64,000 bases of DNA from Azospirillum doebereinerae (GTDB taxonomy: Bacteria; Pseudomonadota; Alphaproteobacteria; Azospirillales; Azospirillaceae), in the NCBI RefSeq assembly GCF_003989665.1, contig NZ_RZIJ01000011.1:124001-188000 (forward strand), written 5' to 3'. The translations under genes were made by a program, and so were the position numbers. Positions 36,183-44,100 of the stretch are shown piece by piece. A model generated the notes under the pieces. It did not search any database. It saw only the letters and a program-made list of their open reading frames with translations, and was not told the DNA's origin. Each line of letters opens with the position of its first letter. The first letter of the stretch is position 1.

Positions 36183-36228
36183 AACCGCCCGCCCTTTCGT
36201 GGAGGGACTCGCGAAAGGGCGGGCGGTT
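36183..36228. terminator. Strong bidirectional terminator
   Basis: A 17-bp perfect stem (AACCGCCCGCCCTTTCG at 36183-36199 with its complement at 36212-36228) and a 12-base loop lie 15 bp after the MBL gene stop and 4 bp from the DUF2783 gene's stop. The G/C stem flanked by A on one side and T on the other fits intrinsic termination in both directions. Confidence 0.75.
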
Positions 36229-36232
36229 TGCC

Positions 36233-36427
36233 TCACACCCCCTTGCGGGCGTGGGACAGGGCCTCGCGCAGCACGTCCATGTCGCCGATGTGGTTGGCGA
36301 GCAGGAGGATCAGCTTGGCGTTGACCATGCCGCTCTGTTCGGCGGTCAGGTCGCGGTGGGTGTCGATCAGCGCCTCGTAGAAATCGTCGGGGCTGGGAAG
36401 GCGGTTTTCGGTCGCGAGCGTGGGCAT
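36233..36427 (-). CDS. DUF2783 small protein
   Basis: A 64-residue protein (MPTLATENRLPSPDDFYEAL...) of the DUF2783 type, with conserved FYEALIDTHRDLTAEQS and LILLLANHIGD. Such proteins usually accompany aromatic FAD monooxygenases. It starts 26 bp after the monooxygenase stop, so the two are one transcript. A role in holding, delivering or regulating the enzyme is inferred. Confidence 0.75.
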   Translation of the reverse strand: MPTLATENRLPSPDDFYEALIDTHRDLTAEQSGMVNAKLILLLANHIGDMDVLREALSHARKGV

Positions 36428-36453
36428 GGGGGCGTTCCTTTCCGGTCGGAGGC

Positions 36454-38112
36454 TCAGCGGCCGATGGCGCGGTTCAGCGCCTCGGCCAGCGCGGCGGCGT
36501 CGACGTGGCGCCAGCGGCCGGCGACGTGCTGGTCGGGGCGGATCAGGTAGAGGCTGCCGGGCGTCGCGTCGTAGCGCTCCCGGAAACGGCCGTTGACGTC
36601 CACCAGCTCGTTCGGCCGGGCCTCGCGGCGGCGGTCGGTGACGGCGAACCACGCGAAGGGGATGCGGCCCCGCGCCAGCGCGTCCAACCGCGCCGCCGTC
36701 TCGGCCGGCACCGGGTCGGCACCGGCGTGGTACAGCGCCACGAAGCGGCCGCCCAGCCGGTCCATCAGCCAGCCCGGCTGGCCGTTCTCCTCGACCGGAG
36801 CGTCGGTGGCCGGCGCCCCCGGCACCATGCGGCCGGCGAAGGACCCGGTGTCCGGGGTGTTCAGCGCGCTGCCGGCGTAGGTCGTCGGCGTCGACAGCCG
36901 GCCGGAGTTGACCAGCGACCGCGCGAAGGGATGCTCCCCCGCCAGATCCAGCACCGCGTCGCGGAACAGACGGCTGACCGCGCTCTTGGGGGTGATGAAG
37001 TCGGTGGAGCGGGTCGAGTTCAGCAGGTTTTCCCTGGCCGCCGCGACGCGCTCCTCCGAATAGCTGTCGAGCAGGCGGTCGGGCGCCACCCCGTCCATCA
37101 CCAGCTTCAGCTTCCAGACCAAGTTGTCGGCGTCGGGCACGCCGCTGTTGGCGCCGCGCGCGCCGAACGGCGAGACCTGATGCGCGCTGTCCCCGGCGAA
37201 GAGGACCCGGCCGTGGCGGAAGCGCTCCAGCCGCCGGCACTGGAAGGTGTAGACCGACACCCATTCCAGCTCGAACGCCGTGTCCGCGCCCAGCATCGCC
37301 TTCAGCCGGGGGACGACGTTCTCGGGCTTCTTCGCCTCCTCCGGGTCGGCGTCCCGGCCGAGTTGGAAGTCGATGCGCCAGACGTTGTCCGCCTGCCGGT
37401 GCAGCAGGGCGGATTGGCCGGGGTGGAAGGGCGCGTCGAACCAGAACCAGCGCTCCGCCGGGAAATCCGCCTTCATCACCACGTCGGCGATCAGGAAGCG
37501 GTCCTGGAACACCTGCCCGACGAACTCCAGCCCCAGCATCTTGCGCAGGGGGGAGCGGGCGCCGTCGCAGGCGATCACCCAGTCGGCTTCCAGGGTGTGG
37601 ACGCCGTCGGGGGTCTCGACGCCCAGCGTTGCGTGGCCGTCCCGCTGGTCGAGCGACACCACGCGCGATTTCCAGCGCAGGTCGACCAGCCCGGTCTTCC
37701 TGGCCTCGGCGACCAGATGCTCCTCCAGGTAATATTGCTGGAGATTGATGAAGGCGGGGATCTTGTGGTCCGGCTCGGGCAGCAGGTCGAACTGGTAGAC
37801 CTGATCGTTGCGGTGGAAGACCCGGCCGACGTTCCAGACCACGCCCTTGTCGATCATCCGCCGCGCGCATCCCAGCCGGTCCCAGACCTCCAGCGCGCGC
37901 TTGGCGTAGCAGACGGCGCGGCTGCCGACGCTGACCGTGTCGTCCTCGTCCAGCACGACGGCCGGCACGCCCTGGCGCGCCAGATCGAGCGCCGCCGTCA
38001 GCCCGACCGGCCCGGCCCCGACCACCACGACGGGGTGGCGCCGCACGACGCCGGTCCGTTGCTCCTCCGTCTGGAGGTAGGGGAATTTCGGGTAGCCGTA
38101 TGTGGAAAGCAT
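36454..38112 (-). CDS. FAD-dependent aromatic monooxygenase (phenol hydroxylase/MhpA type)
   Basis: A 552-residue class A flavoprotein hydroxylase. It has the dinucleotide motif VVVGAGPVGLTAALDLARQG at about aa 29-48, the DG motif ACDGARSPLRKML near aa 185, and the GD motif LFAGDSAHQVSPFGARGANSG near aa 305. It probably adds a hydroxyl group ortho to an existing ring hydroxyl using NAD(P)H and oxygen, as in 3-(3-hydroxyphenyl)propionate or phenol catabolism. The exact substrate cannot be told from sequence. It is followed by DUF2783 and shares its promoter motif with the MBL-fold gene. Confidence 0.87.
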   Translation of the reverse strand: MLSTYGYPKFPYLQTEEQRTGVVRRHPVVVVGAGPVGLTAALDLARQGVPAVVLDEDDTVSVGSRAVCYAKRALEVWDRLGCARRMIDKGVVWNVGRVFHRNDQVYQFDLLPEPDHKIPAFINLQQYYLEEHLVAEARKTGLVDLRWKSRVVSLDQRDGHATLGVETPDGVHTLEADWVIACDGARSPLRKMLGLEFVGQVFQDRFLIADVVMKADFPAERWFWFDAPFHPGQSALLHRQADNVWRIDFQLGRDADPEEAKKPENVVPRLKAMLGADTAFELEWVSVYTFQCRRLERFRHGRVLFAGDSAHQVSPFGARGANSGVPDADNLVWKLKLVMDGVAPDRLLDSYSEERVAAARENLLNSTRSTDFITPKSAVSRLFRDAVLDLAGEHPFARSLVNSGRLSTPTTYAGSALNTPDTGSFAGRMVPGAPATDAPVEENGQPGWLMDRLGGRFVALYHAGADPVPAETAARLDALARGRIPFAWFAVTDRRREARPNELVDVNGRFRERYDATPGSLYLIRPDQHVAGRWRHVDAAALAEALNRAIGR

Positions 38113-38142
38113 GCCGTGTCCTCCCGCCTTTTATTATTGGGG

Positions 38143-38165
38143 AAGGATACAGTTTCATATGATAC
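38143..38165 (-). promoter_or_regulatory. Operator-promoter for FAD monooxygenase
   Basis: On the minus strand GTATCATATGAAAC (38165-38152) is followed by TGTATCCTT. This matches the MBL-gene site in the order TCATnTGAAAC-n-GTAT. It ends about 40 bp upstream of the start at 38112. Two such matched sites in the window suggest one shared regulator, which is not encoded nearby. Confidence 0.55.
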
Positions 38166-38204
38166 ATTTTCCAGCGGAAAAGAGCTGGAATGGCAGTGCG
38201 CCGG

Positions 38205-38376
38205 GTGCCCCCTCCCTAACCCTCCCCCGCTCTCGGCGGACCAAAGGTCCGCCTGCCGCGTCAGCGCAAACCGTAGGTTTGCGCGAGAGCTTCGCGGGAG
38301 AGGGAACTCCGCCGAACGCCGACAAGGGTCCGGCCCCCTCTCCCGCCAAAGGCGGGGGAGGGATGGGGAGGGGGCA
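38205..38376. repeat. Palindromic repeat family A, copy 3 (with extra hairpins)
   Basis: The outer arms GTGCCCCCTCCC and GGGAGGGGGCAC frame a longer, 172-bp copy. It holds additional hairpins GCGGACC-AAA-GGTCCGC and GCGCAAACC-GTA-GGTTTGCGC, so it looks like a composite of repeat units. It lies between the monooxygenase promoter and the esterase stop. Confidence 0.83.
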
Positions 38377-38391
38377 CGCGCCAGTCCGCCG

Positions 38392-39747
38392 TCACTTGGC
38401 CTTCAAGAACGCCTCGACGTTCAGCAGGACCAGTTCGTTGTCGTCGGCCACGTTCGGCTCGCGGCTGCTGGAGTAGGGCAGGTTGTTGTCGTTGCCGACC
38501 ACGATGTGCTGGGCGTCCACCACGTCGACGTTCTCGATGGTGAAGAACGGGAAGGCCAGCGCGCCGTCGGTCAGCGGCTTGCGCGCCTTCCTGTTCGGGT
38601 CGGCGATGCGCATCAGGTCGATGTAGCCGATCTTGCGCAGCGGGCCGCCGGCGTTGGCGTCGGTCAGCTCGATCTTGTAGACGCGCTTGAACTGGGCGAC
38701 GCTGGAGAAGCAGTTGACGGTCGGCTGGCCCTGCGCGCAGGCCTTGTCGGCGGTGCCCTCGCCGTTGTCGCGCTCGATGATCAGGCCGGTGGTGGCGTCG
38801 ATCATGTTGAAGTCGCCGATGGCGTTGCCGGCCTTCTCCAGCGCGTAGAGCCAGGACCGGCCCGACCACGCCTCCTTGGCCACGTCGAACTCCAGGACGC
38901 GCAGGGCGTCCTTGCCGTCAGCGGTCTTCTCGAACGCCTTGGCGTCGGCGTTCCACAGCGGCCCTTCGAGCAGCGCGTAGAGGAACTTGCCGTCCTTGGA
39001 CGAGGCCATGCCCTCGAAGCCCTTGGAGCGGCGGACCTGGAAGGCGACGCCGTCGGTCGGGCTGGCCGGGGTGGTGACGGCCGGGTTGTCGGGCGAGCGC
39101 ACGACCTTGCCCTCCACCAGCGTGTCGAACACCGCCTGGACGCGGCCCTTGAGGTCGGCCTTGATCAGGAAGGGACCGAACTCGTCGCCGATCCAGAAGG
39201 AATCGCCGACGATCTGGAAGCTCTCCGTGTCGAAATCCGACCCGGTGAGGTAGCGCGTGTCGGTGCCCTCCTGGACGATGCGGAAGGGCACCTTCTTGTC
39301 GGGATCGTGCAGGAAGACGGTCTCCAGCCGCTCGAAGGCGCCGCTGGCGAAATCGACCTTGTAGCGGTTCAGGTACAGCATGCTGTCGGGCGAGTTGGCC
39401 TTGGCGCCGAAGCCGTTGTCGGTCAGGATCCAGAAGCTGCCGTCCGCCATGCGCTTGATGCCCGAATGGCCCTGCAACGGCTGGCCGGCGAAGGGCAGGG
39501 AGACGCCGGTCGGCCGGTCGGCCGATTTGCCCTCGACCGAGCCGATGGTGTCGACGCGGCGGCCGGTGGTGAACTTGCCCGAGACCTTCAGATCGGCGGG
39601 GGCGTCGGCGGGGGCGTCGACGAAGCTCTTGGCCGGCAGGATCGCGTGGCCGTCCAGGGTGGCGGGGAAGGCGTCCTGGGCGTGGGCGGTCGGCGTCAGC
39701 GACAGCGCGATCAGAGCCGCGCCCATGCAGGTCAGCGTGCGGAACAT
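38392..39747 (-). CDS. Secreted esterase-like/phytase-like beta-propeller protein
   Basis: A 451-residue protein with a Sec signal (MFRTLTCMGAALIALSLTPTAHAQD). The mature part matches the phytase-like or esterase-like-activity domain, a beta-propeller of bacterial periplasmic or extracellular phosphoesterases. Conserved stretches include GHSGIKRMADGSFWILTDNGFGAKANS, GDSFWIGDEFGPFLIK and RSKGFEGMASSKDGKFLYALLEG. It could release phosphate from organic phosphates. It is monocistronic and divergent from the aromatic aminotransferase. Confidence 0.8.
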   Translation of the reverse strand: MFRTLTCMGAALIALSLTPTAHAQDAFPATLDGHAILPAKSFVDAPADAPADLKVSGKFTTGRRVDTIGSVEGKSADRPTGVSLPFAGQPLQGHSGIKRMADGSFWILTDNGFGAKANSPDSMLYLNRYKVDFASGAFERLETVFLHDPDKKVPFRIVQEGTDTRYLTGSDFDTESFQIVGDSFWIGDEFGPFLIKADLKGRVQAVFDTLVEGKVVRSPDNPAVTTPASPTDGVAFQVRRSKGFEGMASSKDGKFLYALLEGPLWNADAKAFEKTADGKDALRVLEFDVAKEAWSGRSWLYALEKAGNAIGDFNMIDATTGLIIERDNGEGTADKACAQGQPTVNCFSSVAQFKRVYKIELTDANAGGPLRKIGYIDLMRIADPNRKARKPLTDGALAFPFFTIENVDVVDAQHIVVGNDNNLPYSSSREPNVADDNELVLLNVEAFLKAK

Positions 39748-40072
39748 TGTGCGGAGGCTCCAGGGGGAGGTTGCGGAATGGAAGGCCCCCTTATGCCGGG
39801 CGGCGTGTGTCGGGTTCGTGATGCTTCCGCTATGGATTTTTGAACCTTGGGCCGGGCGGTTGCGGAACCTTGTGGACGGGAAACCGCGCCGGGCTTTCAT
39901 ACGACGTCGTATGGGCACGCCATGGTCCCGCCATGCGTGGCCGGCCCGGCTGTGCTGCGGATGCGAAGGGGGGATCGACAAGAGCGGGGGTTCCTGGCAA
40001 TCCTCCCCGATGTGAGACGGTTGCCGACGCAACCGTTTTCCCTTCCTCCGCTGCAAGACCGGACACCCCGCC
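39748..40072. other. Divergent promoter region with 16-bp palindrome
   Basis: These 325 bp separate the divergent esterase and aminotransferase starts. No gene is seen. The main structure is the perfect palindrome at 39898-39913, nearly midway between both start codons. No convincing -35/-10 pair was assigned. Confidence 0.45.
39898..39913. promoter_or_regulatory. Perfect 16-bp palindrome, candidate operator
   Basis: CATACGACGTCGTATG is fully self-complementary. It is 151 bp from the esterase start and 160 bp from the aminotransferase start, and could serve both. The shape fits TetR- or GntR-type operators, but no such gene is adjacent. Confidence 0.5.
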
Positions 40073-41245
40073 ATGTTCAACGCCCTTTCCCGCCAGCCCG
40101 ACGACGCCCTGCTCGCCCTGATCGGCCTCTACAAACAGGACCCGCGCGCGGACAAGGTCGATCTGGGCGTCGGCGTCTACCGCGACGAGGAAGGGCGCAC
40201 CCCGGTGTTCCGCGCGGTCAAGGCGGCCGAGCGCATCCTGCTCGACGGCCAGGACAGCAAGGCCTACATCGGGCTGGAGGGCGACACCGTCTATCTCGAC
40301 CGGCTGTGGACCCTGGTGGGCGGCGAGGCCGGGGCGCGGGTGGCGTCCGCCGGGGTGCAGACTCCGGGCGGCTCGGGCGCGCTGCGGCTGGCGGCCGATC
40401 TGGCGCTGCGCGGCGGGGCGACGCGCATCTGGGTCGGCATGCCGAGTTGGCCCAACCACGCCGGCATCTTCGCCGCCGCCGGGCTGGAGGTCGCGACCTA
40501 TCCCTTCTTCGACACCGCGACGCAGACGGTTCTGTTCGACCGCATGATCGAAGCGCTCGACGGCGCCGAGCCGGGCGACGTGGCGCTGCTGCACGGAAGC
40601 TGCCACAACCCGACCGGCGCCCCGCTGTCGCTCGATCAATGGGCGACGGTCGCCGCGACGCTGGAGAAGCGCGGGGTGCTGCCGCTGATCGATCTGGCCT
40701 ATCAGGGCTTCGGCCGTGGGCTGGACGAGGACGCCGCCGGGCTGCGCCACGTCATCGCCTCGGTGCCGGAGGCGCTGGTCGCGGTGTCGTCGTCGAAGTC
40801 CTTCGGGCTGTACCGCGAGCGGACCGGCGCCATCTTCGCCGTCGCGGCGGCGGCGGGCGCGGCCGATCTGGCGCGCTCCAACCTGATGGCGCTGGCCCGC
40901 ACCAGCTATTCGATGCCGCCCGACCACGGCGCCGCCGTGGTGCGGACGATCCTGGGCGACGCGGCGCTGACCCGCGACTGGACCGACGAGTTGAACGTCA
41001 TGCGCGCCCGCATCGAGGGGCTGCGCCGGGCGATGGCCGCCGGGCTGCGCGGCGCGTGGCCGGCGCTGGACGCCGTCGAGCGCCAGGAGGGCATGTTCTC
41101 CCTGCTGCCGCTGACCGAGGCCGAGGTGCTGCGGCTGCGTTCCGAGCACGCGATCTACATGCCGACCTCGGGCCGCGTGAACATCGCCGGGCTGAAGACG
41201 GCCGAAGCGGAGGCCGTGATGGCGAAGATCGCGGCGCTGCGCTGA
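40073..41245 (+). CDS. tyrB: Aromatic/aspartate aminotransferase (TyrB-like)
   Basis: A 390-residue class I PLP aminotransferase of the AspC/TyrB type. It moves the amino group between aromatic amino acids or aspartate and 2-oxoglutarate. Motifs include DLGVGVYRDEEGRTPV at the N-terminus, HGSCHNPTG near aa 180, and SSSKSFGLYRERTG with PLP-lysine at aa 242. The length and N-terminus (MFNALSRQPDDALLALIG) match bacterial aromatic aminotransferases. The YitT gene follows 34 bp later on the same strand. Confidence 0.87.
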   Translation: MFNALSRQPDDALLALIGLYKQDPRADKVDLGVGVYRDEEGRTPVFRAVKAAERILLDGQDSKAYIGLEGDTVYLDRLWTLVGGEAGARVASAGVQTPGGSGALRLAADLALRGGATRIWVGMPSWPNHAGIFAAAGLEVATYPFFDTATQTVLFDRMIEALDGAEPGDVALLHGSCHNPTGAPLSLDQWATVAATLEKRGVLPLIDLAYQGFGRGLDEDAAGLRHVIASVPEALVAVSSSKSFGLYRERTGAIFAVAAAAGAADLARSNLMALARTSYSMPPDHGAAVVRTILGDAALTRDWTDELNVMRARIEGLRRAMAAGLRGAWPALDAVERQEGMFSLLPLTEAEVLRLRSEHAIYMPTSGRVNIAGLKTAEAEAVMAKIAALR

Positions 41246-41279
41246 GTTCGGACGCCTGACCAGGAAGCGGAGCGACGCC

Positions 41280-41924
41280 ATGTCCGACACCATCGCCACG
41301 CCGACCTCCCCGGCCGCCCAGACGGAGGTGGAGCGCCACCAGCTCTACGAGGACGCGCTGGCGATGCTGCTCGGCACGCTGTTCATCGCGCTGGGCATGA
41401 TGCTCTACGCCAAGACCATGCTGCTGACCGGCAGCATCGCCGGGGTGGCGCTGCTGCTCAGCTACGTGACTCCGGTGTCGTTCGGCAGTTTGTTCTTCCT
41501 CATCAACCTGCCCTTCTACGCGCTGGCCTGGAAGCGGCTGGGCTGGCGCTTCACCCTGCGCACCTTCATCGCGGTGGGGCTGGTGACGCTGTTCTCGCGA
41601 ATGACGGAATCCTGGATCGGCATCGCCCATCTCGACCCGGTCTACGCCACGGTGGTCGGCGGCGGGCTGTGCGGGACGGGGCTGCTGATGCTGTTCCGCC
41701 ACCGCACGGGGCTGGGCGGCGTCAACATCCTGGCGATCTACCTCCAGGAGCGATACGGCGTCCGCGCCGGCTATTTCCAACTCGCCGTGGATCTGGCGAT
41801 CCTGGCGGCGGCCTTCTTCGTGCTGACGCCCGACCGCCTGCTGCTGTCGGTGGTGGGCGCCACCATCGTGAACATGATCCTCGCCATCAACCACAAGCCG
41901 GGCCGCTATCTGGGCGTGACCTGA
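41280..41924 (+). CDS. YitT-family membrane protein
   Basis: A 214-residue integral membrane protein of the YitT family with about five hydrophobic segments (ALAMLLGTLFIALGMMLYAK; GVALLLSYVTPV; LFFLINLPFYALAW; VVGGGLCGTGLLMLF; LAVDLAILAAAFFVLTP). The GLGGVNILAIYLQERYGVRAGY loop is typical. No specific transport role is proven for the family. It follows tyrB by 34 bp and may be co-transcribed with it; its stop faces the EamA gene's stop 10 bp away. Confidence 0.83.
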   Translation: MSDTIATPTSPAAQTEVERHQLYEDALAMLLGTLFIALGMMLYAKTMLLTGSIAGVALLLSYVTPVSFGSLFFLINLPFYALAWKRLGWRFTLRTFIAVGLVTLFSRMTESWIGIAHLDPVYATVVGGGLCGTGLLMLFRHRTGLGGVNILAIYLQERYGVRAGYFQLAVDLAILAAAFFVLTPDRLLLSVVGATIVNMILAINHKPGRYLGVT

Positions 41925-41934
41925 GAGGCTCGCC

Positions 41935-42852
41935 TCAGCCTTTCGCGGGCCGCTTGGCGCCCAGCACGCAGGCCACGGCGGTCAGGATCAGCAGCAGCGC
42001 CACCGCCAGCCGGGGCGTCACGGGGTCGCCGAGAATCACCACCGCCCCGCCGACGCCGACGATGGGGATCAGCAGCGTGCTGACCGCCGCCTCGCCCACC
42101 GTCAGCCGGCGCACGGTGACGTACCACAGCGCCTGGGCGGCGCAGATCGAACACAGGATGTGCCACGCGAAGCCGACCCAGACGGCCGGATGAAGGTCGG
42201 CGACGGCCGGGCGGGTCTCCGTCGTCGCGGCGGCGATCATCGGCAGGGCGCAGACCACGTATTGCCAGCCGGTGATGACCGTCGGGCGCGCGCGCCAGAC
42301 CCGCCGCTTCATCACGATGGTGCCGAGCGCCCAGGCCAGCGCCGCCCCCAGCATCAGCGCCGGGCCGAGCAGGGCGGCCGGCGGGGCCGACAGCGCCTCC
42401 GGCCCCATCAGCACCAGCAGCCCGGCCAGCCCGCAGGCCAGCCCGGCGAACTGGCGCCCGCCCGGCCGCTCGCCAAGCAGCGGGATCGCCAGCAGCGTCG
42501 CCCAGACCGGCATGGTGAAGGCGATGATGGCCGCCTGCGAGGTCGCCATCATCGTCTGCCCGAAGGCGGTGCACAGGTTGAAGGCCAGCACGTTGAACAG
42601 CCCGCCCAGCAGCAGCGCCGGCACCTCCGCCCGGTCCACCCGCAGGCGCTGGCCCGACAGCCGGGCGGCCCCCAGCAGCAGGACGGCGCCGGCCGTGAAG
42701 CCGATGGCCCGCAGGCTGAGCGGCGGCATCTGGGTCAGGATGGTCTTCACCGCCGGCCAGTTCAGGCCCCAGAACAGGCTGACCGTGGCGATCAGCGCGT
42801 ATTTGACCGGATCGCGGCCGGTCCCGGCCGTGCCGGCGGTGGTGGCGCTCAT
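41935..42852 (-). CDS. EamA/DMT-family drug-metabolite transporter
   Basis: A 305-residue ten-helix transporter made of two EamA repeats (from about aa 17 SLFWGLNWPAVKTILTQMPP and from about aa 165). It likely exports metabolites such as amino acids. Its start overlaps the HDAC-like gene's stop (ATGA), so it is the last gene of the catabolic cluster. Export of an excess product of that pathway is plausible. Confidence 0.87.
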   Translation of the reverse strand: MSATTAGTAGTGRDPVKYALIATVSLFWGLNWPAVKTILTQMPPLSLRAIGFTAGAVLLLGAARLSGQRLRVDRAEVPALLLGGLFNVLAFNLCTAFGQTMMATSQAAIIAFTMPVWATLLAIPLLGERPGGRQFAGLACGLAGLLVLMGPEALSAPPAALLGPALMLGAALAWALGTIVMKRRVWRARPTVITGWQYVVCALPMIAAATTETRPAVADLHPAVWVGFAWHILCSICAAQALWYVTVRRLTVGEAAVSTLLIPIVGVGGAVVILGDPVTPRLAVALLLILTAVACVLGAKRPAKG

Positions 42853-43898
42853 GCCATCGCGCTTTCGTACCCGTCGAGGAAGCTGCCGAGGTTGGCGGCG
42901 AGGTCGTCCACGGCGTAGCCGCCCTCCTGCACCAGCACGGTCGGCAGGCCGGCCTTGGCGATCAGCGCCGCCATTTTGGCGAAGCCGGGGGTGGTGACGC
43001 CGAAGGCGGCGAGCGGATCGTTGATGAAGGTGTCGAAGCCCAGCGAGAGGAACAGCATGTCGGGCGCGAAGCGGGCGATGGTGTCCAGGCTGCGGCCGAT
43101 GGCGGCGAGCACGGTCGCCTCGTCGCTGCCGATGGGGAGCGGCAGGTTCAGGGTGTAGCCCTCGCCGCGCCCGATTCCGCGCTCCTGCTCGTAGCCGGCC
43201 ATGTGGGGGTAGAACTGCGCCGGGTCGCCGTGGACCGAGACGAAGAACACGTCGTCGCGTTCGTAGAAGATGTCCTGCGTGCCGTTGCCGTGGTGCACGT
43301 CCACGTCGAGGATGGCGACGCGCGCCGCCTTGCCCTGGCTCCGCAGGATGGGCAGCACGGATTCGGCGGCGACGGCGACGTGGTTCAGGTAGCAGAAGCC
43401 GCCGGCCATGTCGCGGGTGGCGTGGTGGCCGGGCGGGCGGCACAGCGCGTAGGCGGCGCGGTCGGCGCCGGTGGCGACCAGCCGGGCGGCGTGGATGGCG
43501 GCGTTGGTGGCCGCGCAGGTGGCGGTCCAGGTGTGGGCGTCGATCGGGCAGGCCGTGTCGTACATGTGCCAGCCGGCCTGCCCGACGATGGACGCCGGGT
43601 AGGACGGCACGCGCTGCATCTTGTGGACGTTGGGCAGCACCACGTCGCCCATGCCGCCCTCGGCCATCCAGCGCGCGTGGGCGGTCTCCAGGAAGGCGAG
43701 GTAGGCGGGGGTGTGGACGGCGGCGCGCGGGGCGGAACCGTAGTCGTCGGGGCGGATCAGGGCGCCGCCGCGCGTCTCGACCAGGGCGGCCAGCGCGCCC
43801 AGCCGCTCGGGCTTCTCGGGCAGGGCGCGCAGCTGGCCCTTGTTGAAGTAGGTCGAGGGGCGGTGCAGTGCCGCGTCGGGGTGGTGGACGAACTTCAT
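42849..43898 (-). CDS. Histone deacetylase-family amidohydrolase
   Basis: A 349-residue arginase/deacetylase-fold enzyme of the class II HDAC/acetylpolyamine amidohydrolase family. It has RPPGHHATRDMAGGFCYLNH, with the catalytic His pair, and ILDVDVHHGNGTQDIFY, with Zn ligands, plus LGFDTFINDP. Bacterial members remove acetyl groups from acetylated polyamines or similar amides. Here it lies next to a carbamoylase and an ArgE-like deacylase, so its substrate may be an N-acetylated amine or amino compound taken up by the ABC importer. Confidence 0.86.
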   Translation of the reverse strand: MKFVHHPDAALHRPSTYFNKGQLRALPEKPERLGALAALVETRGGALIRPDDYGSAPRAAVHTPAYLAFLETAHARWMAEGGMGDVVLPNVHKMQRVPSYPASIVGQAGWHMYDTACPIDAHTWTATCAATNAAIHAARLVATGADRAAYALCRPPGHHATRDMAGGFCYLNHVAVAAESVLPILRSQGKAARVAILDVDVHHGNGTQDIFYERDDVFFVSVHGDPAQFYPHMAGYEQERGIGRGEGYTLNLPLPIGSDEATVLAAIGRSLDTIARFAPDMLFLSLGFDTFINDPLAAFGVTTPGFAKMAALIAKAGLPTVLVQEGGYAVDDLAANLGSFLDGYESAMA

Positions 43899-43939
43899 CG
43901 GGGAAACTCCGGGGCGGAAGGGCGGACCGATCGCTGGAA

Positions 43940-44046
43940 GCCCCTCTCCCCTTGCGGGAGAGGGGTTGGGGTGAGGGGCAAGCAAATCCTTTCGCCTACG
44001 GCGAATACACCTCATCCCAACCCTTCTCCCGCAAGGGGAGAAGGGC
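43940..44046. repeat. Palindromic repeat family C
   Basis: CCCCTCTCCCCTTGCGGGAG near 43941 and its near-complement CTCCCGCAAGGGGAGAAGGG near 44027 frame a central pair GTGAGGGGC/CACCTCATCC, forming a long imperfect hairpin between the HDAC-like gene start and the carbamoylase stop. Its sequence differs from families A and B. Confidence 0.72.
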
Positions 44047-44100
44047 TCTTCGCTTGGTTCGAGCGATTGCCTGGGGCGGGAGAGGGCGATGCGGGCGGGG

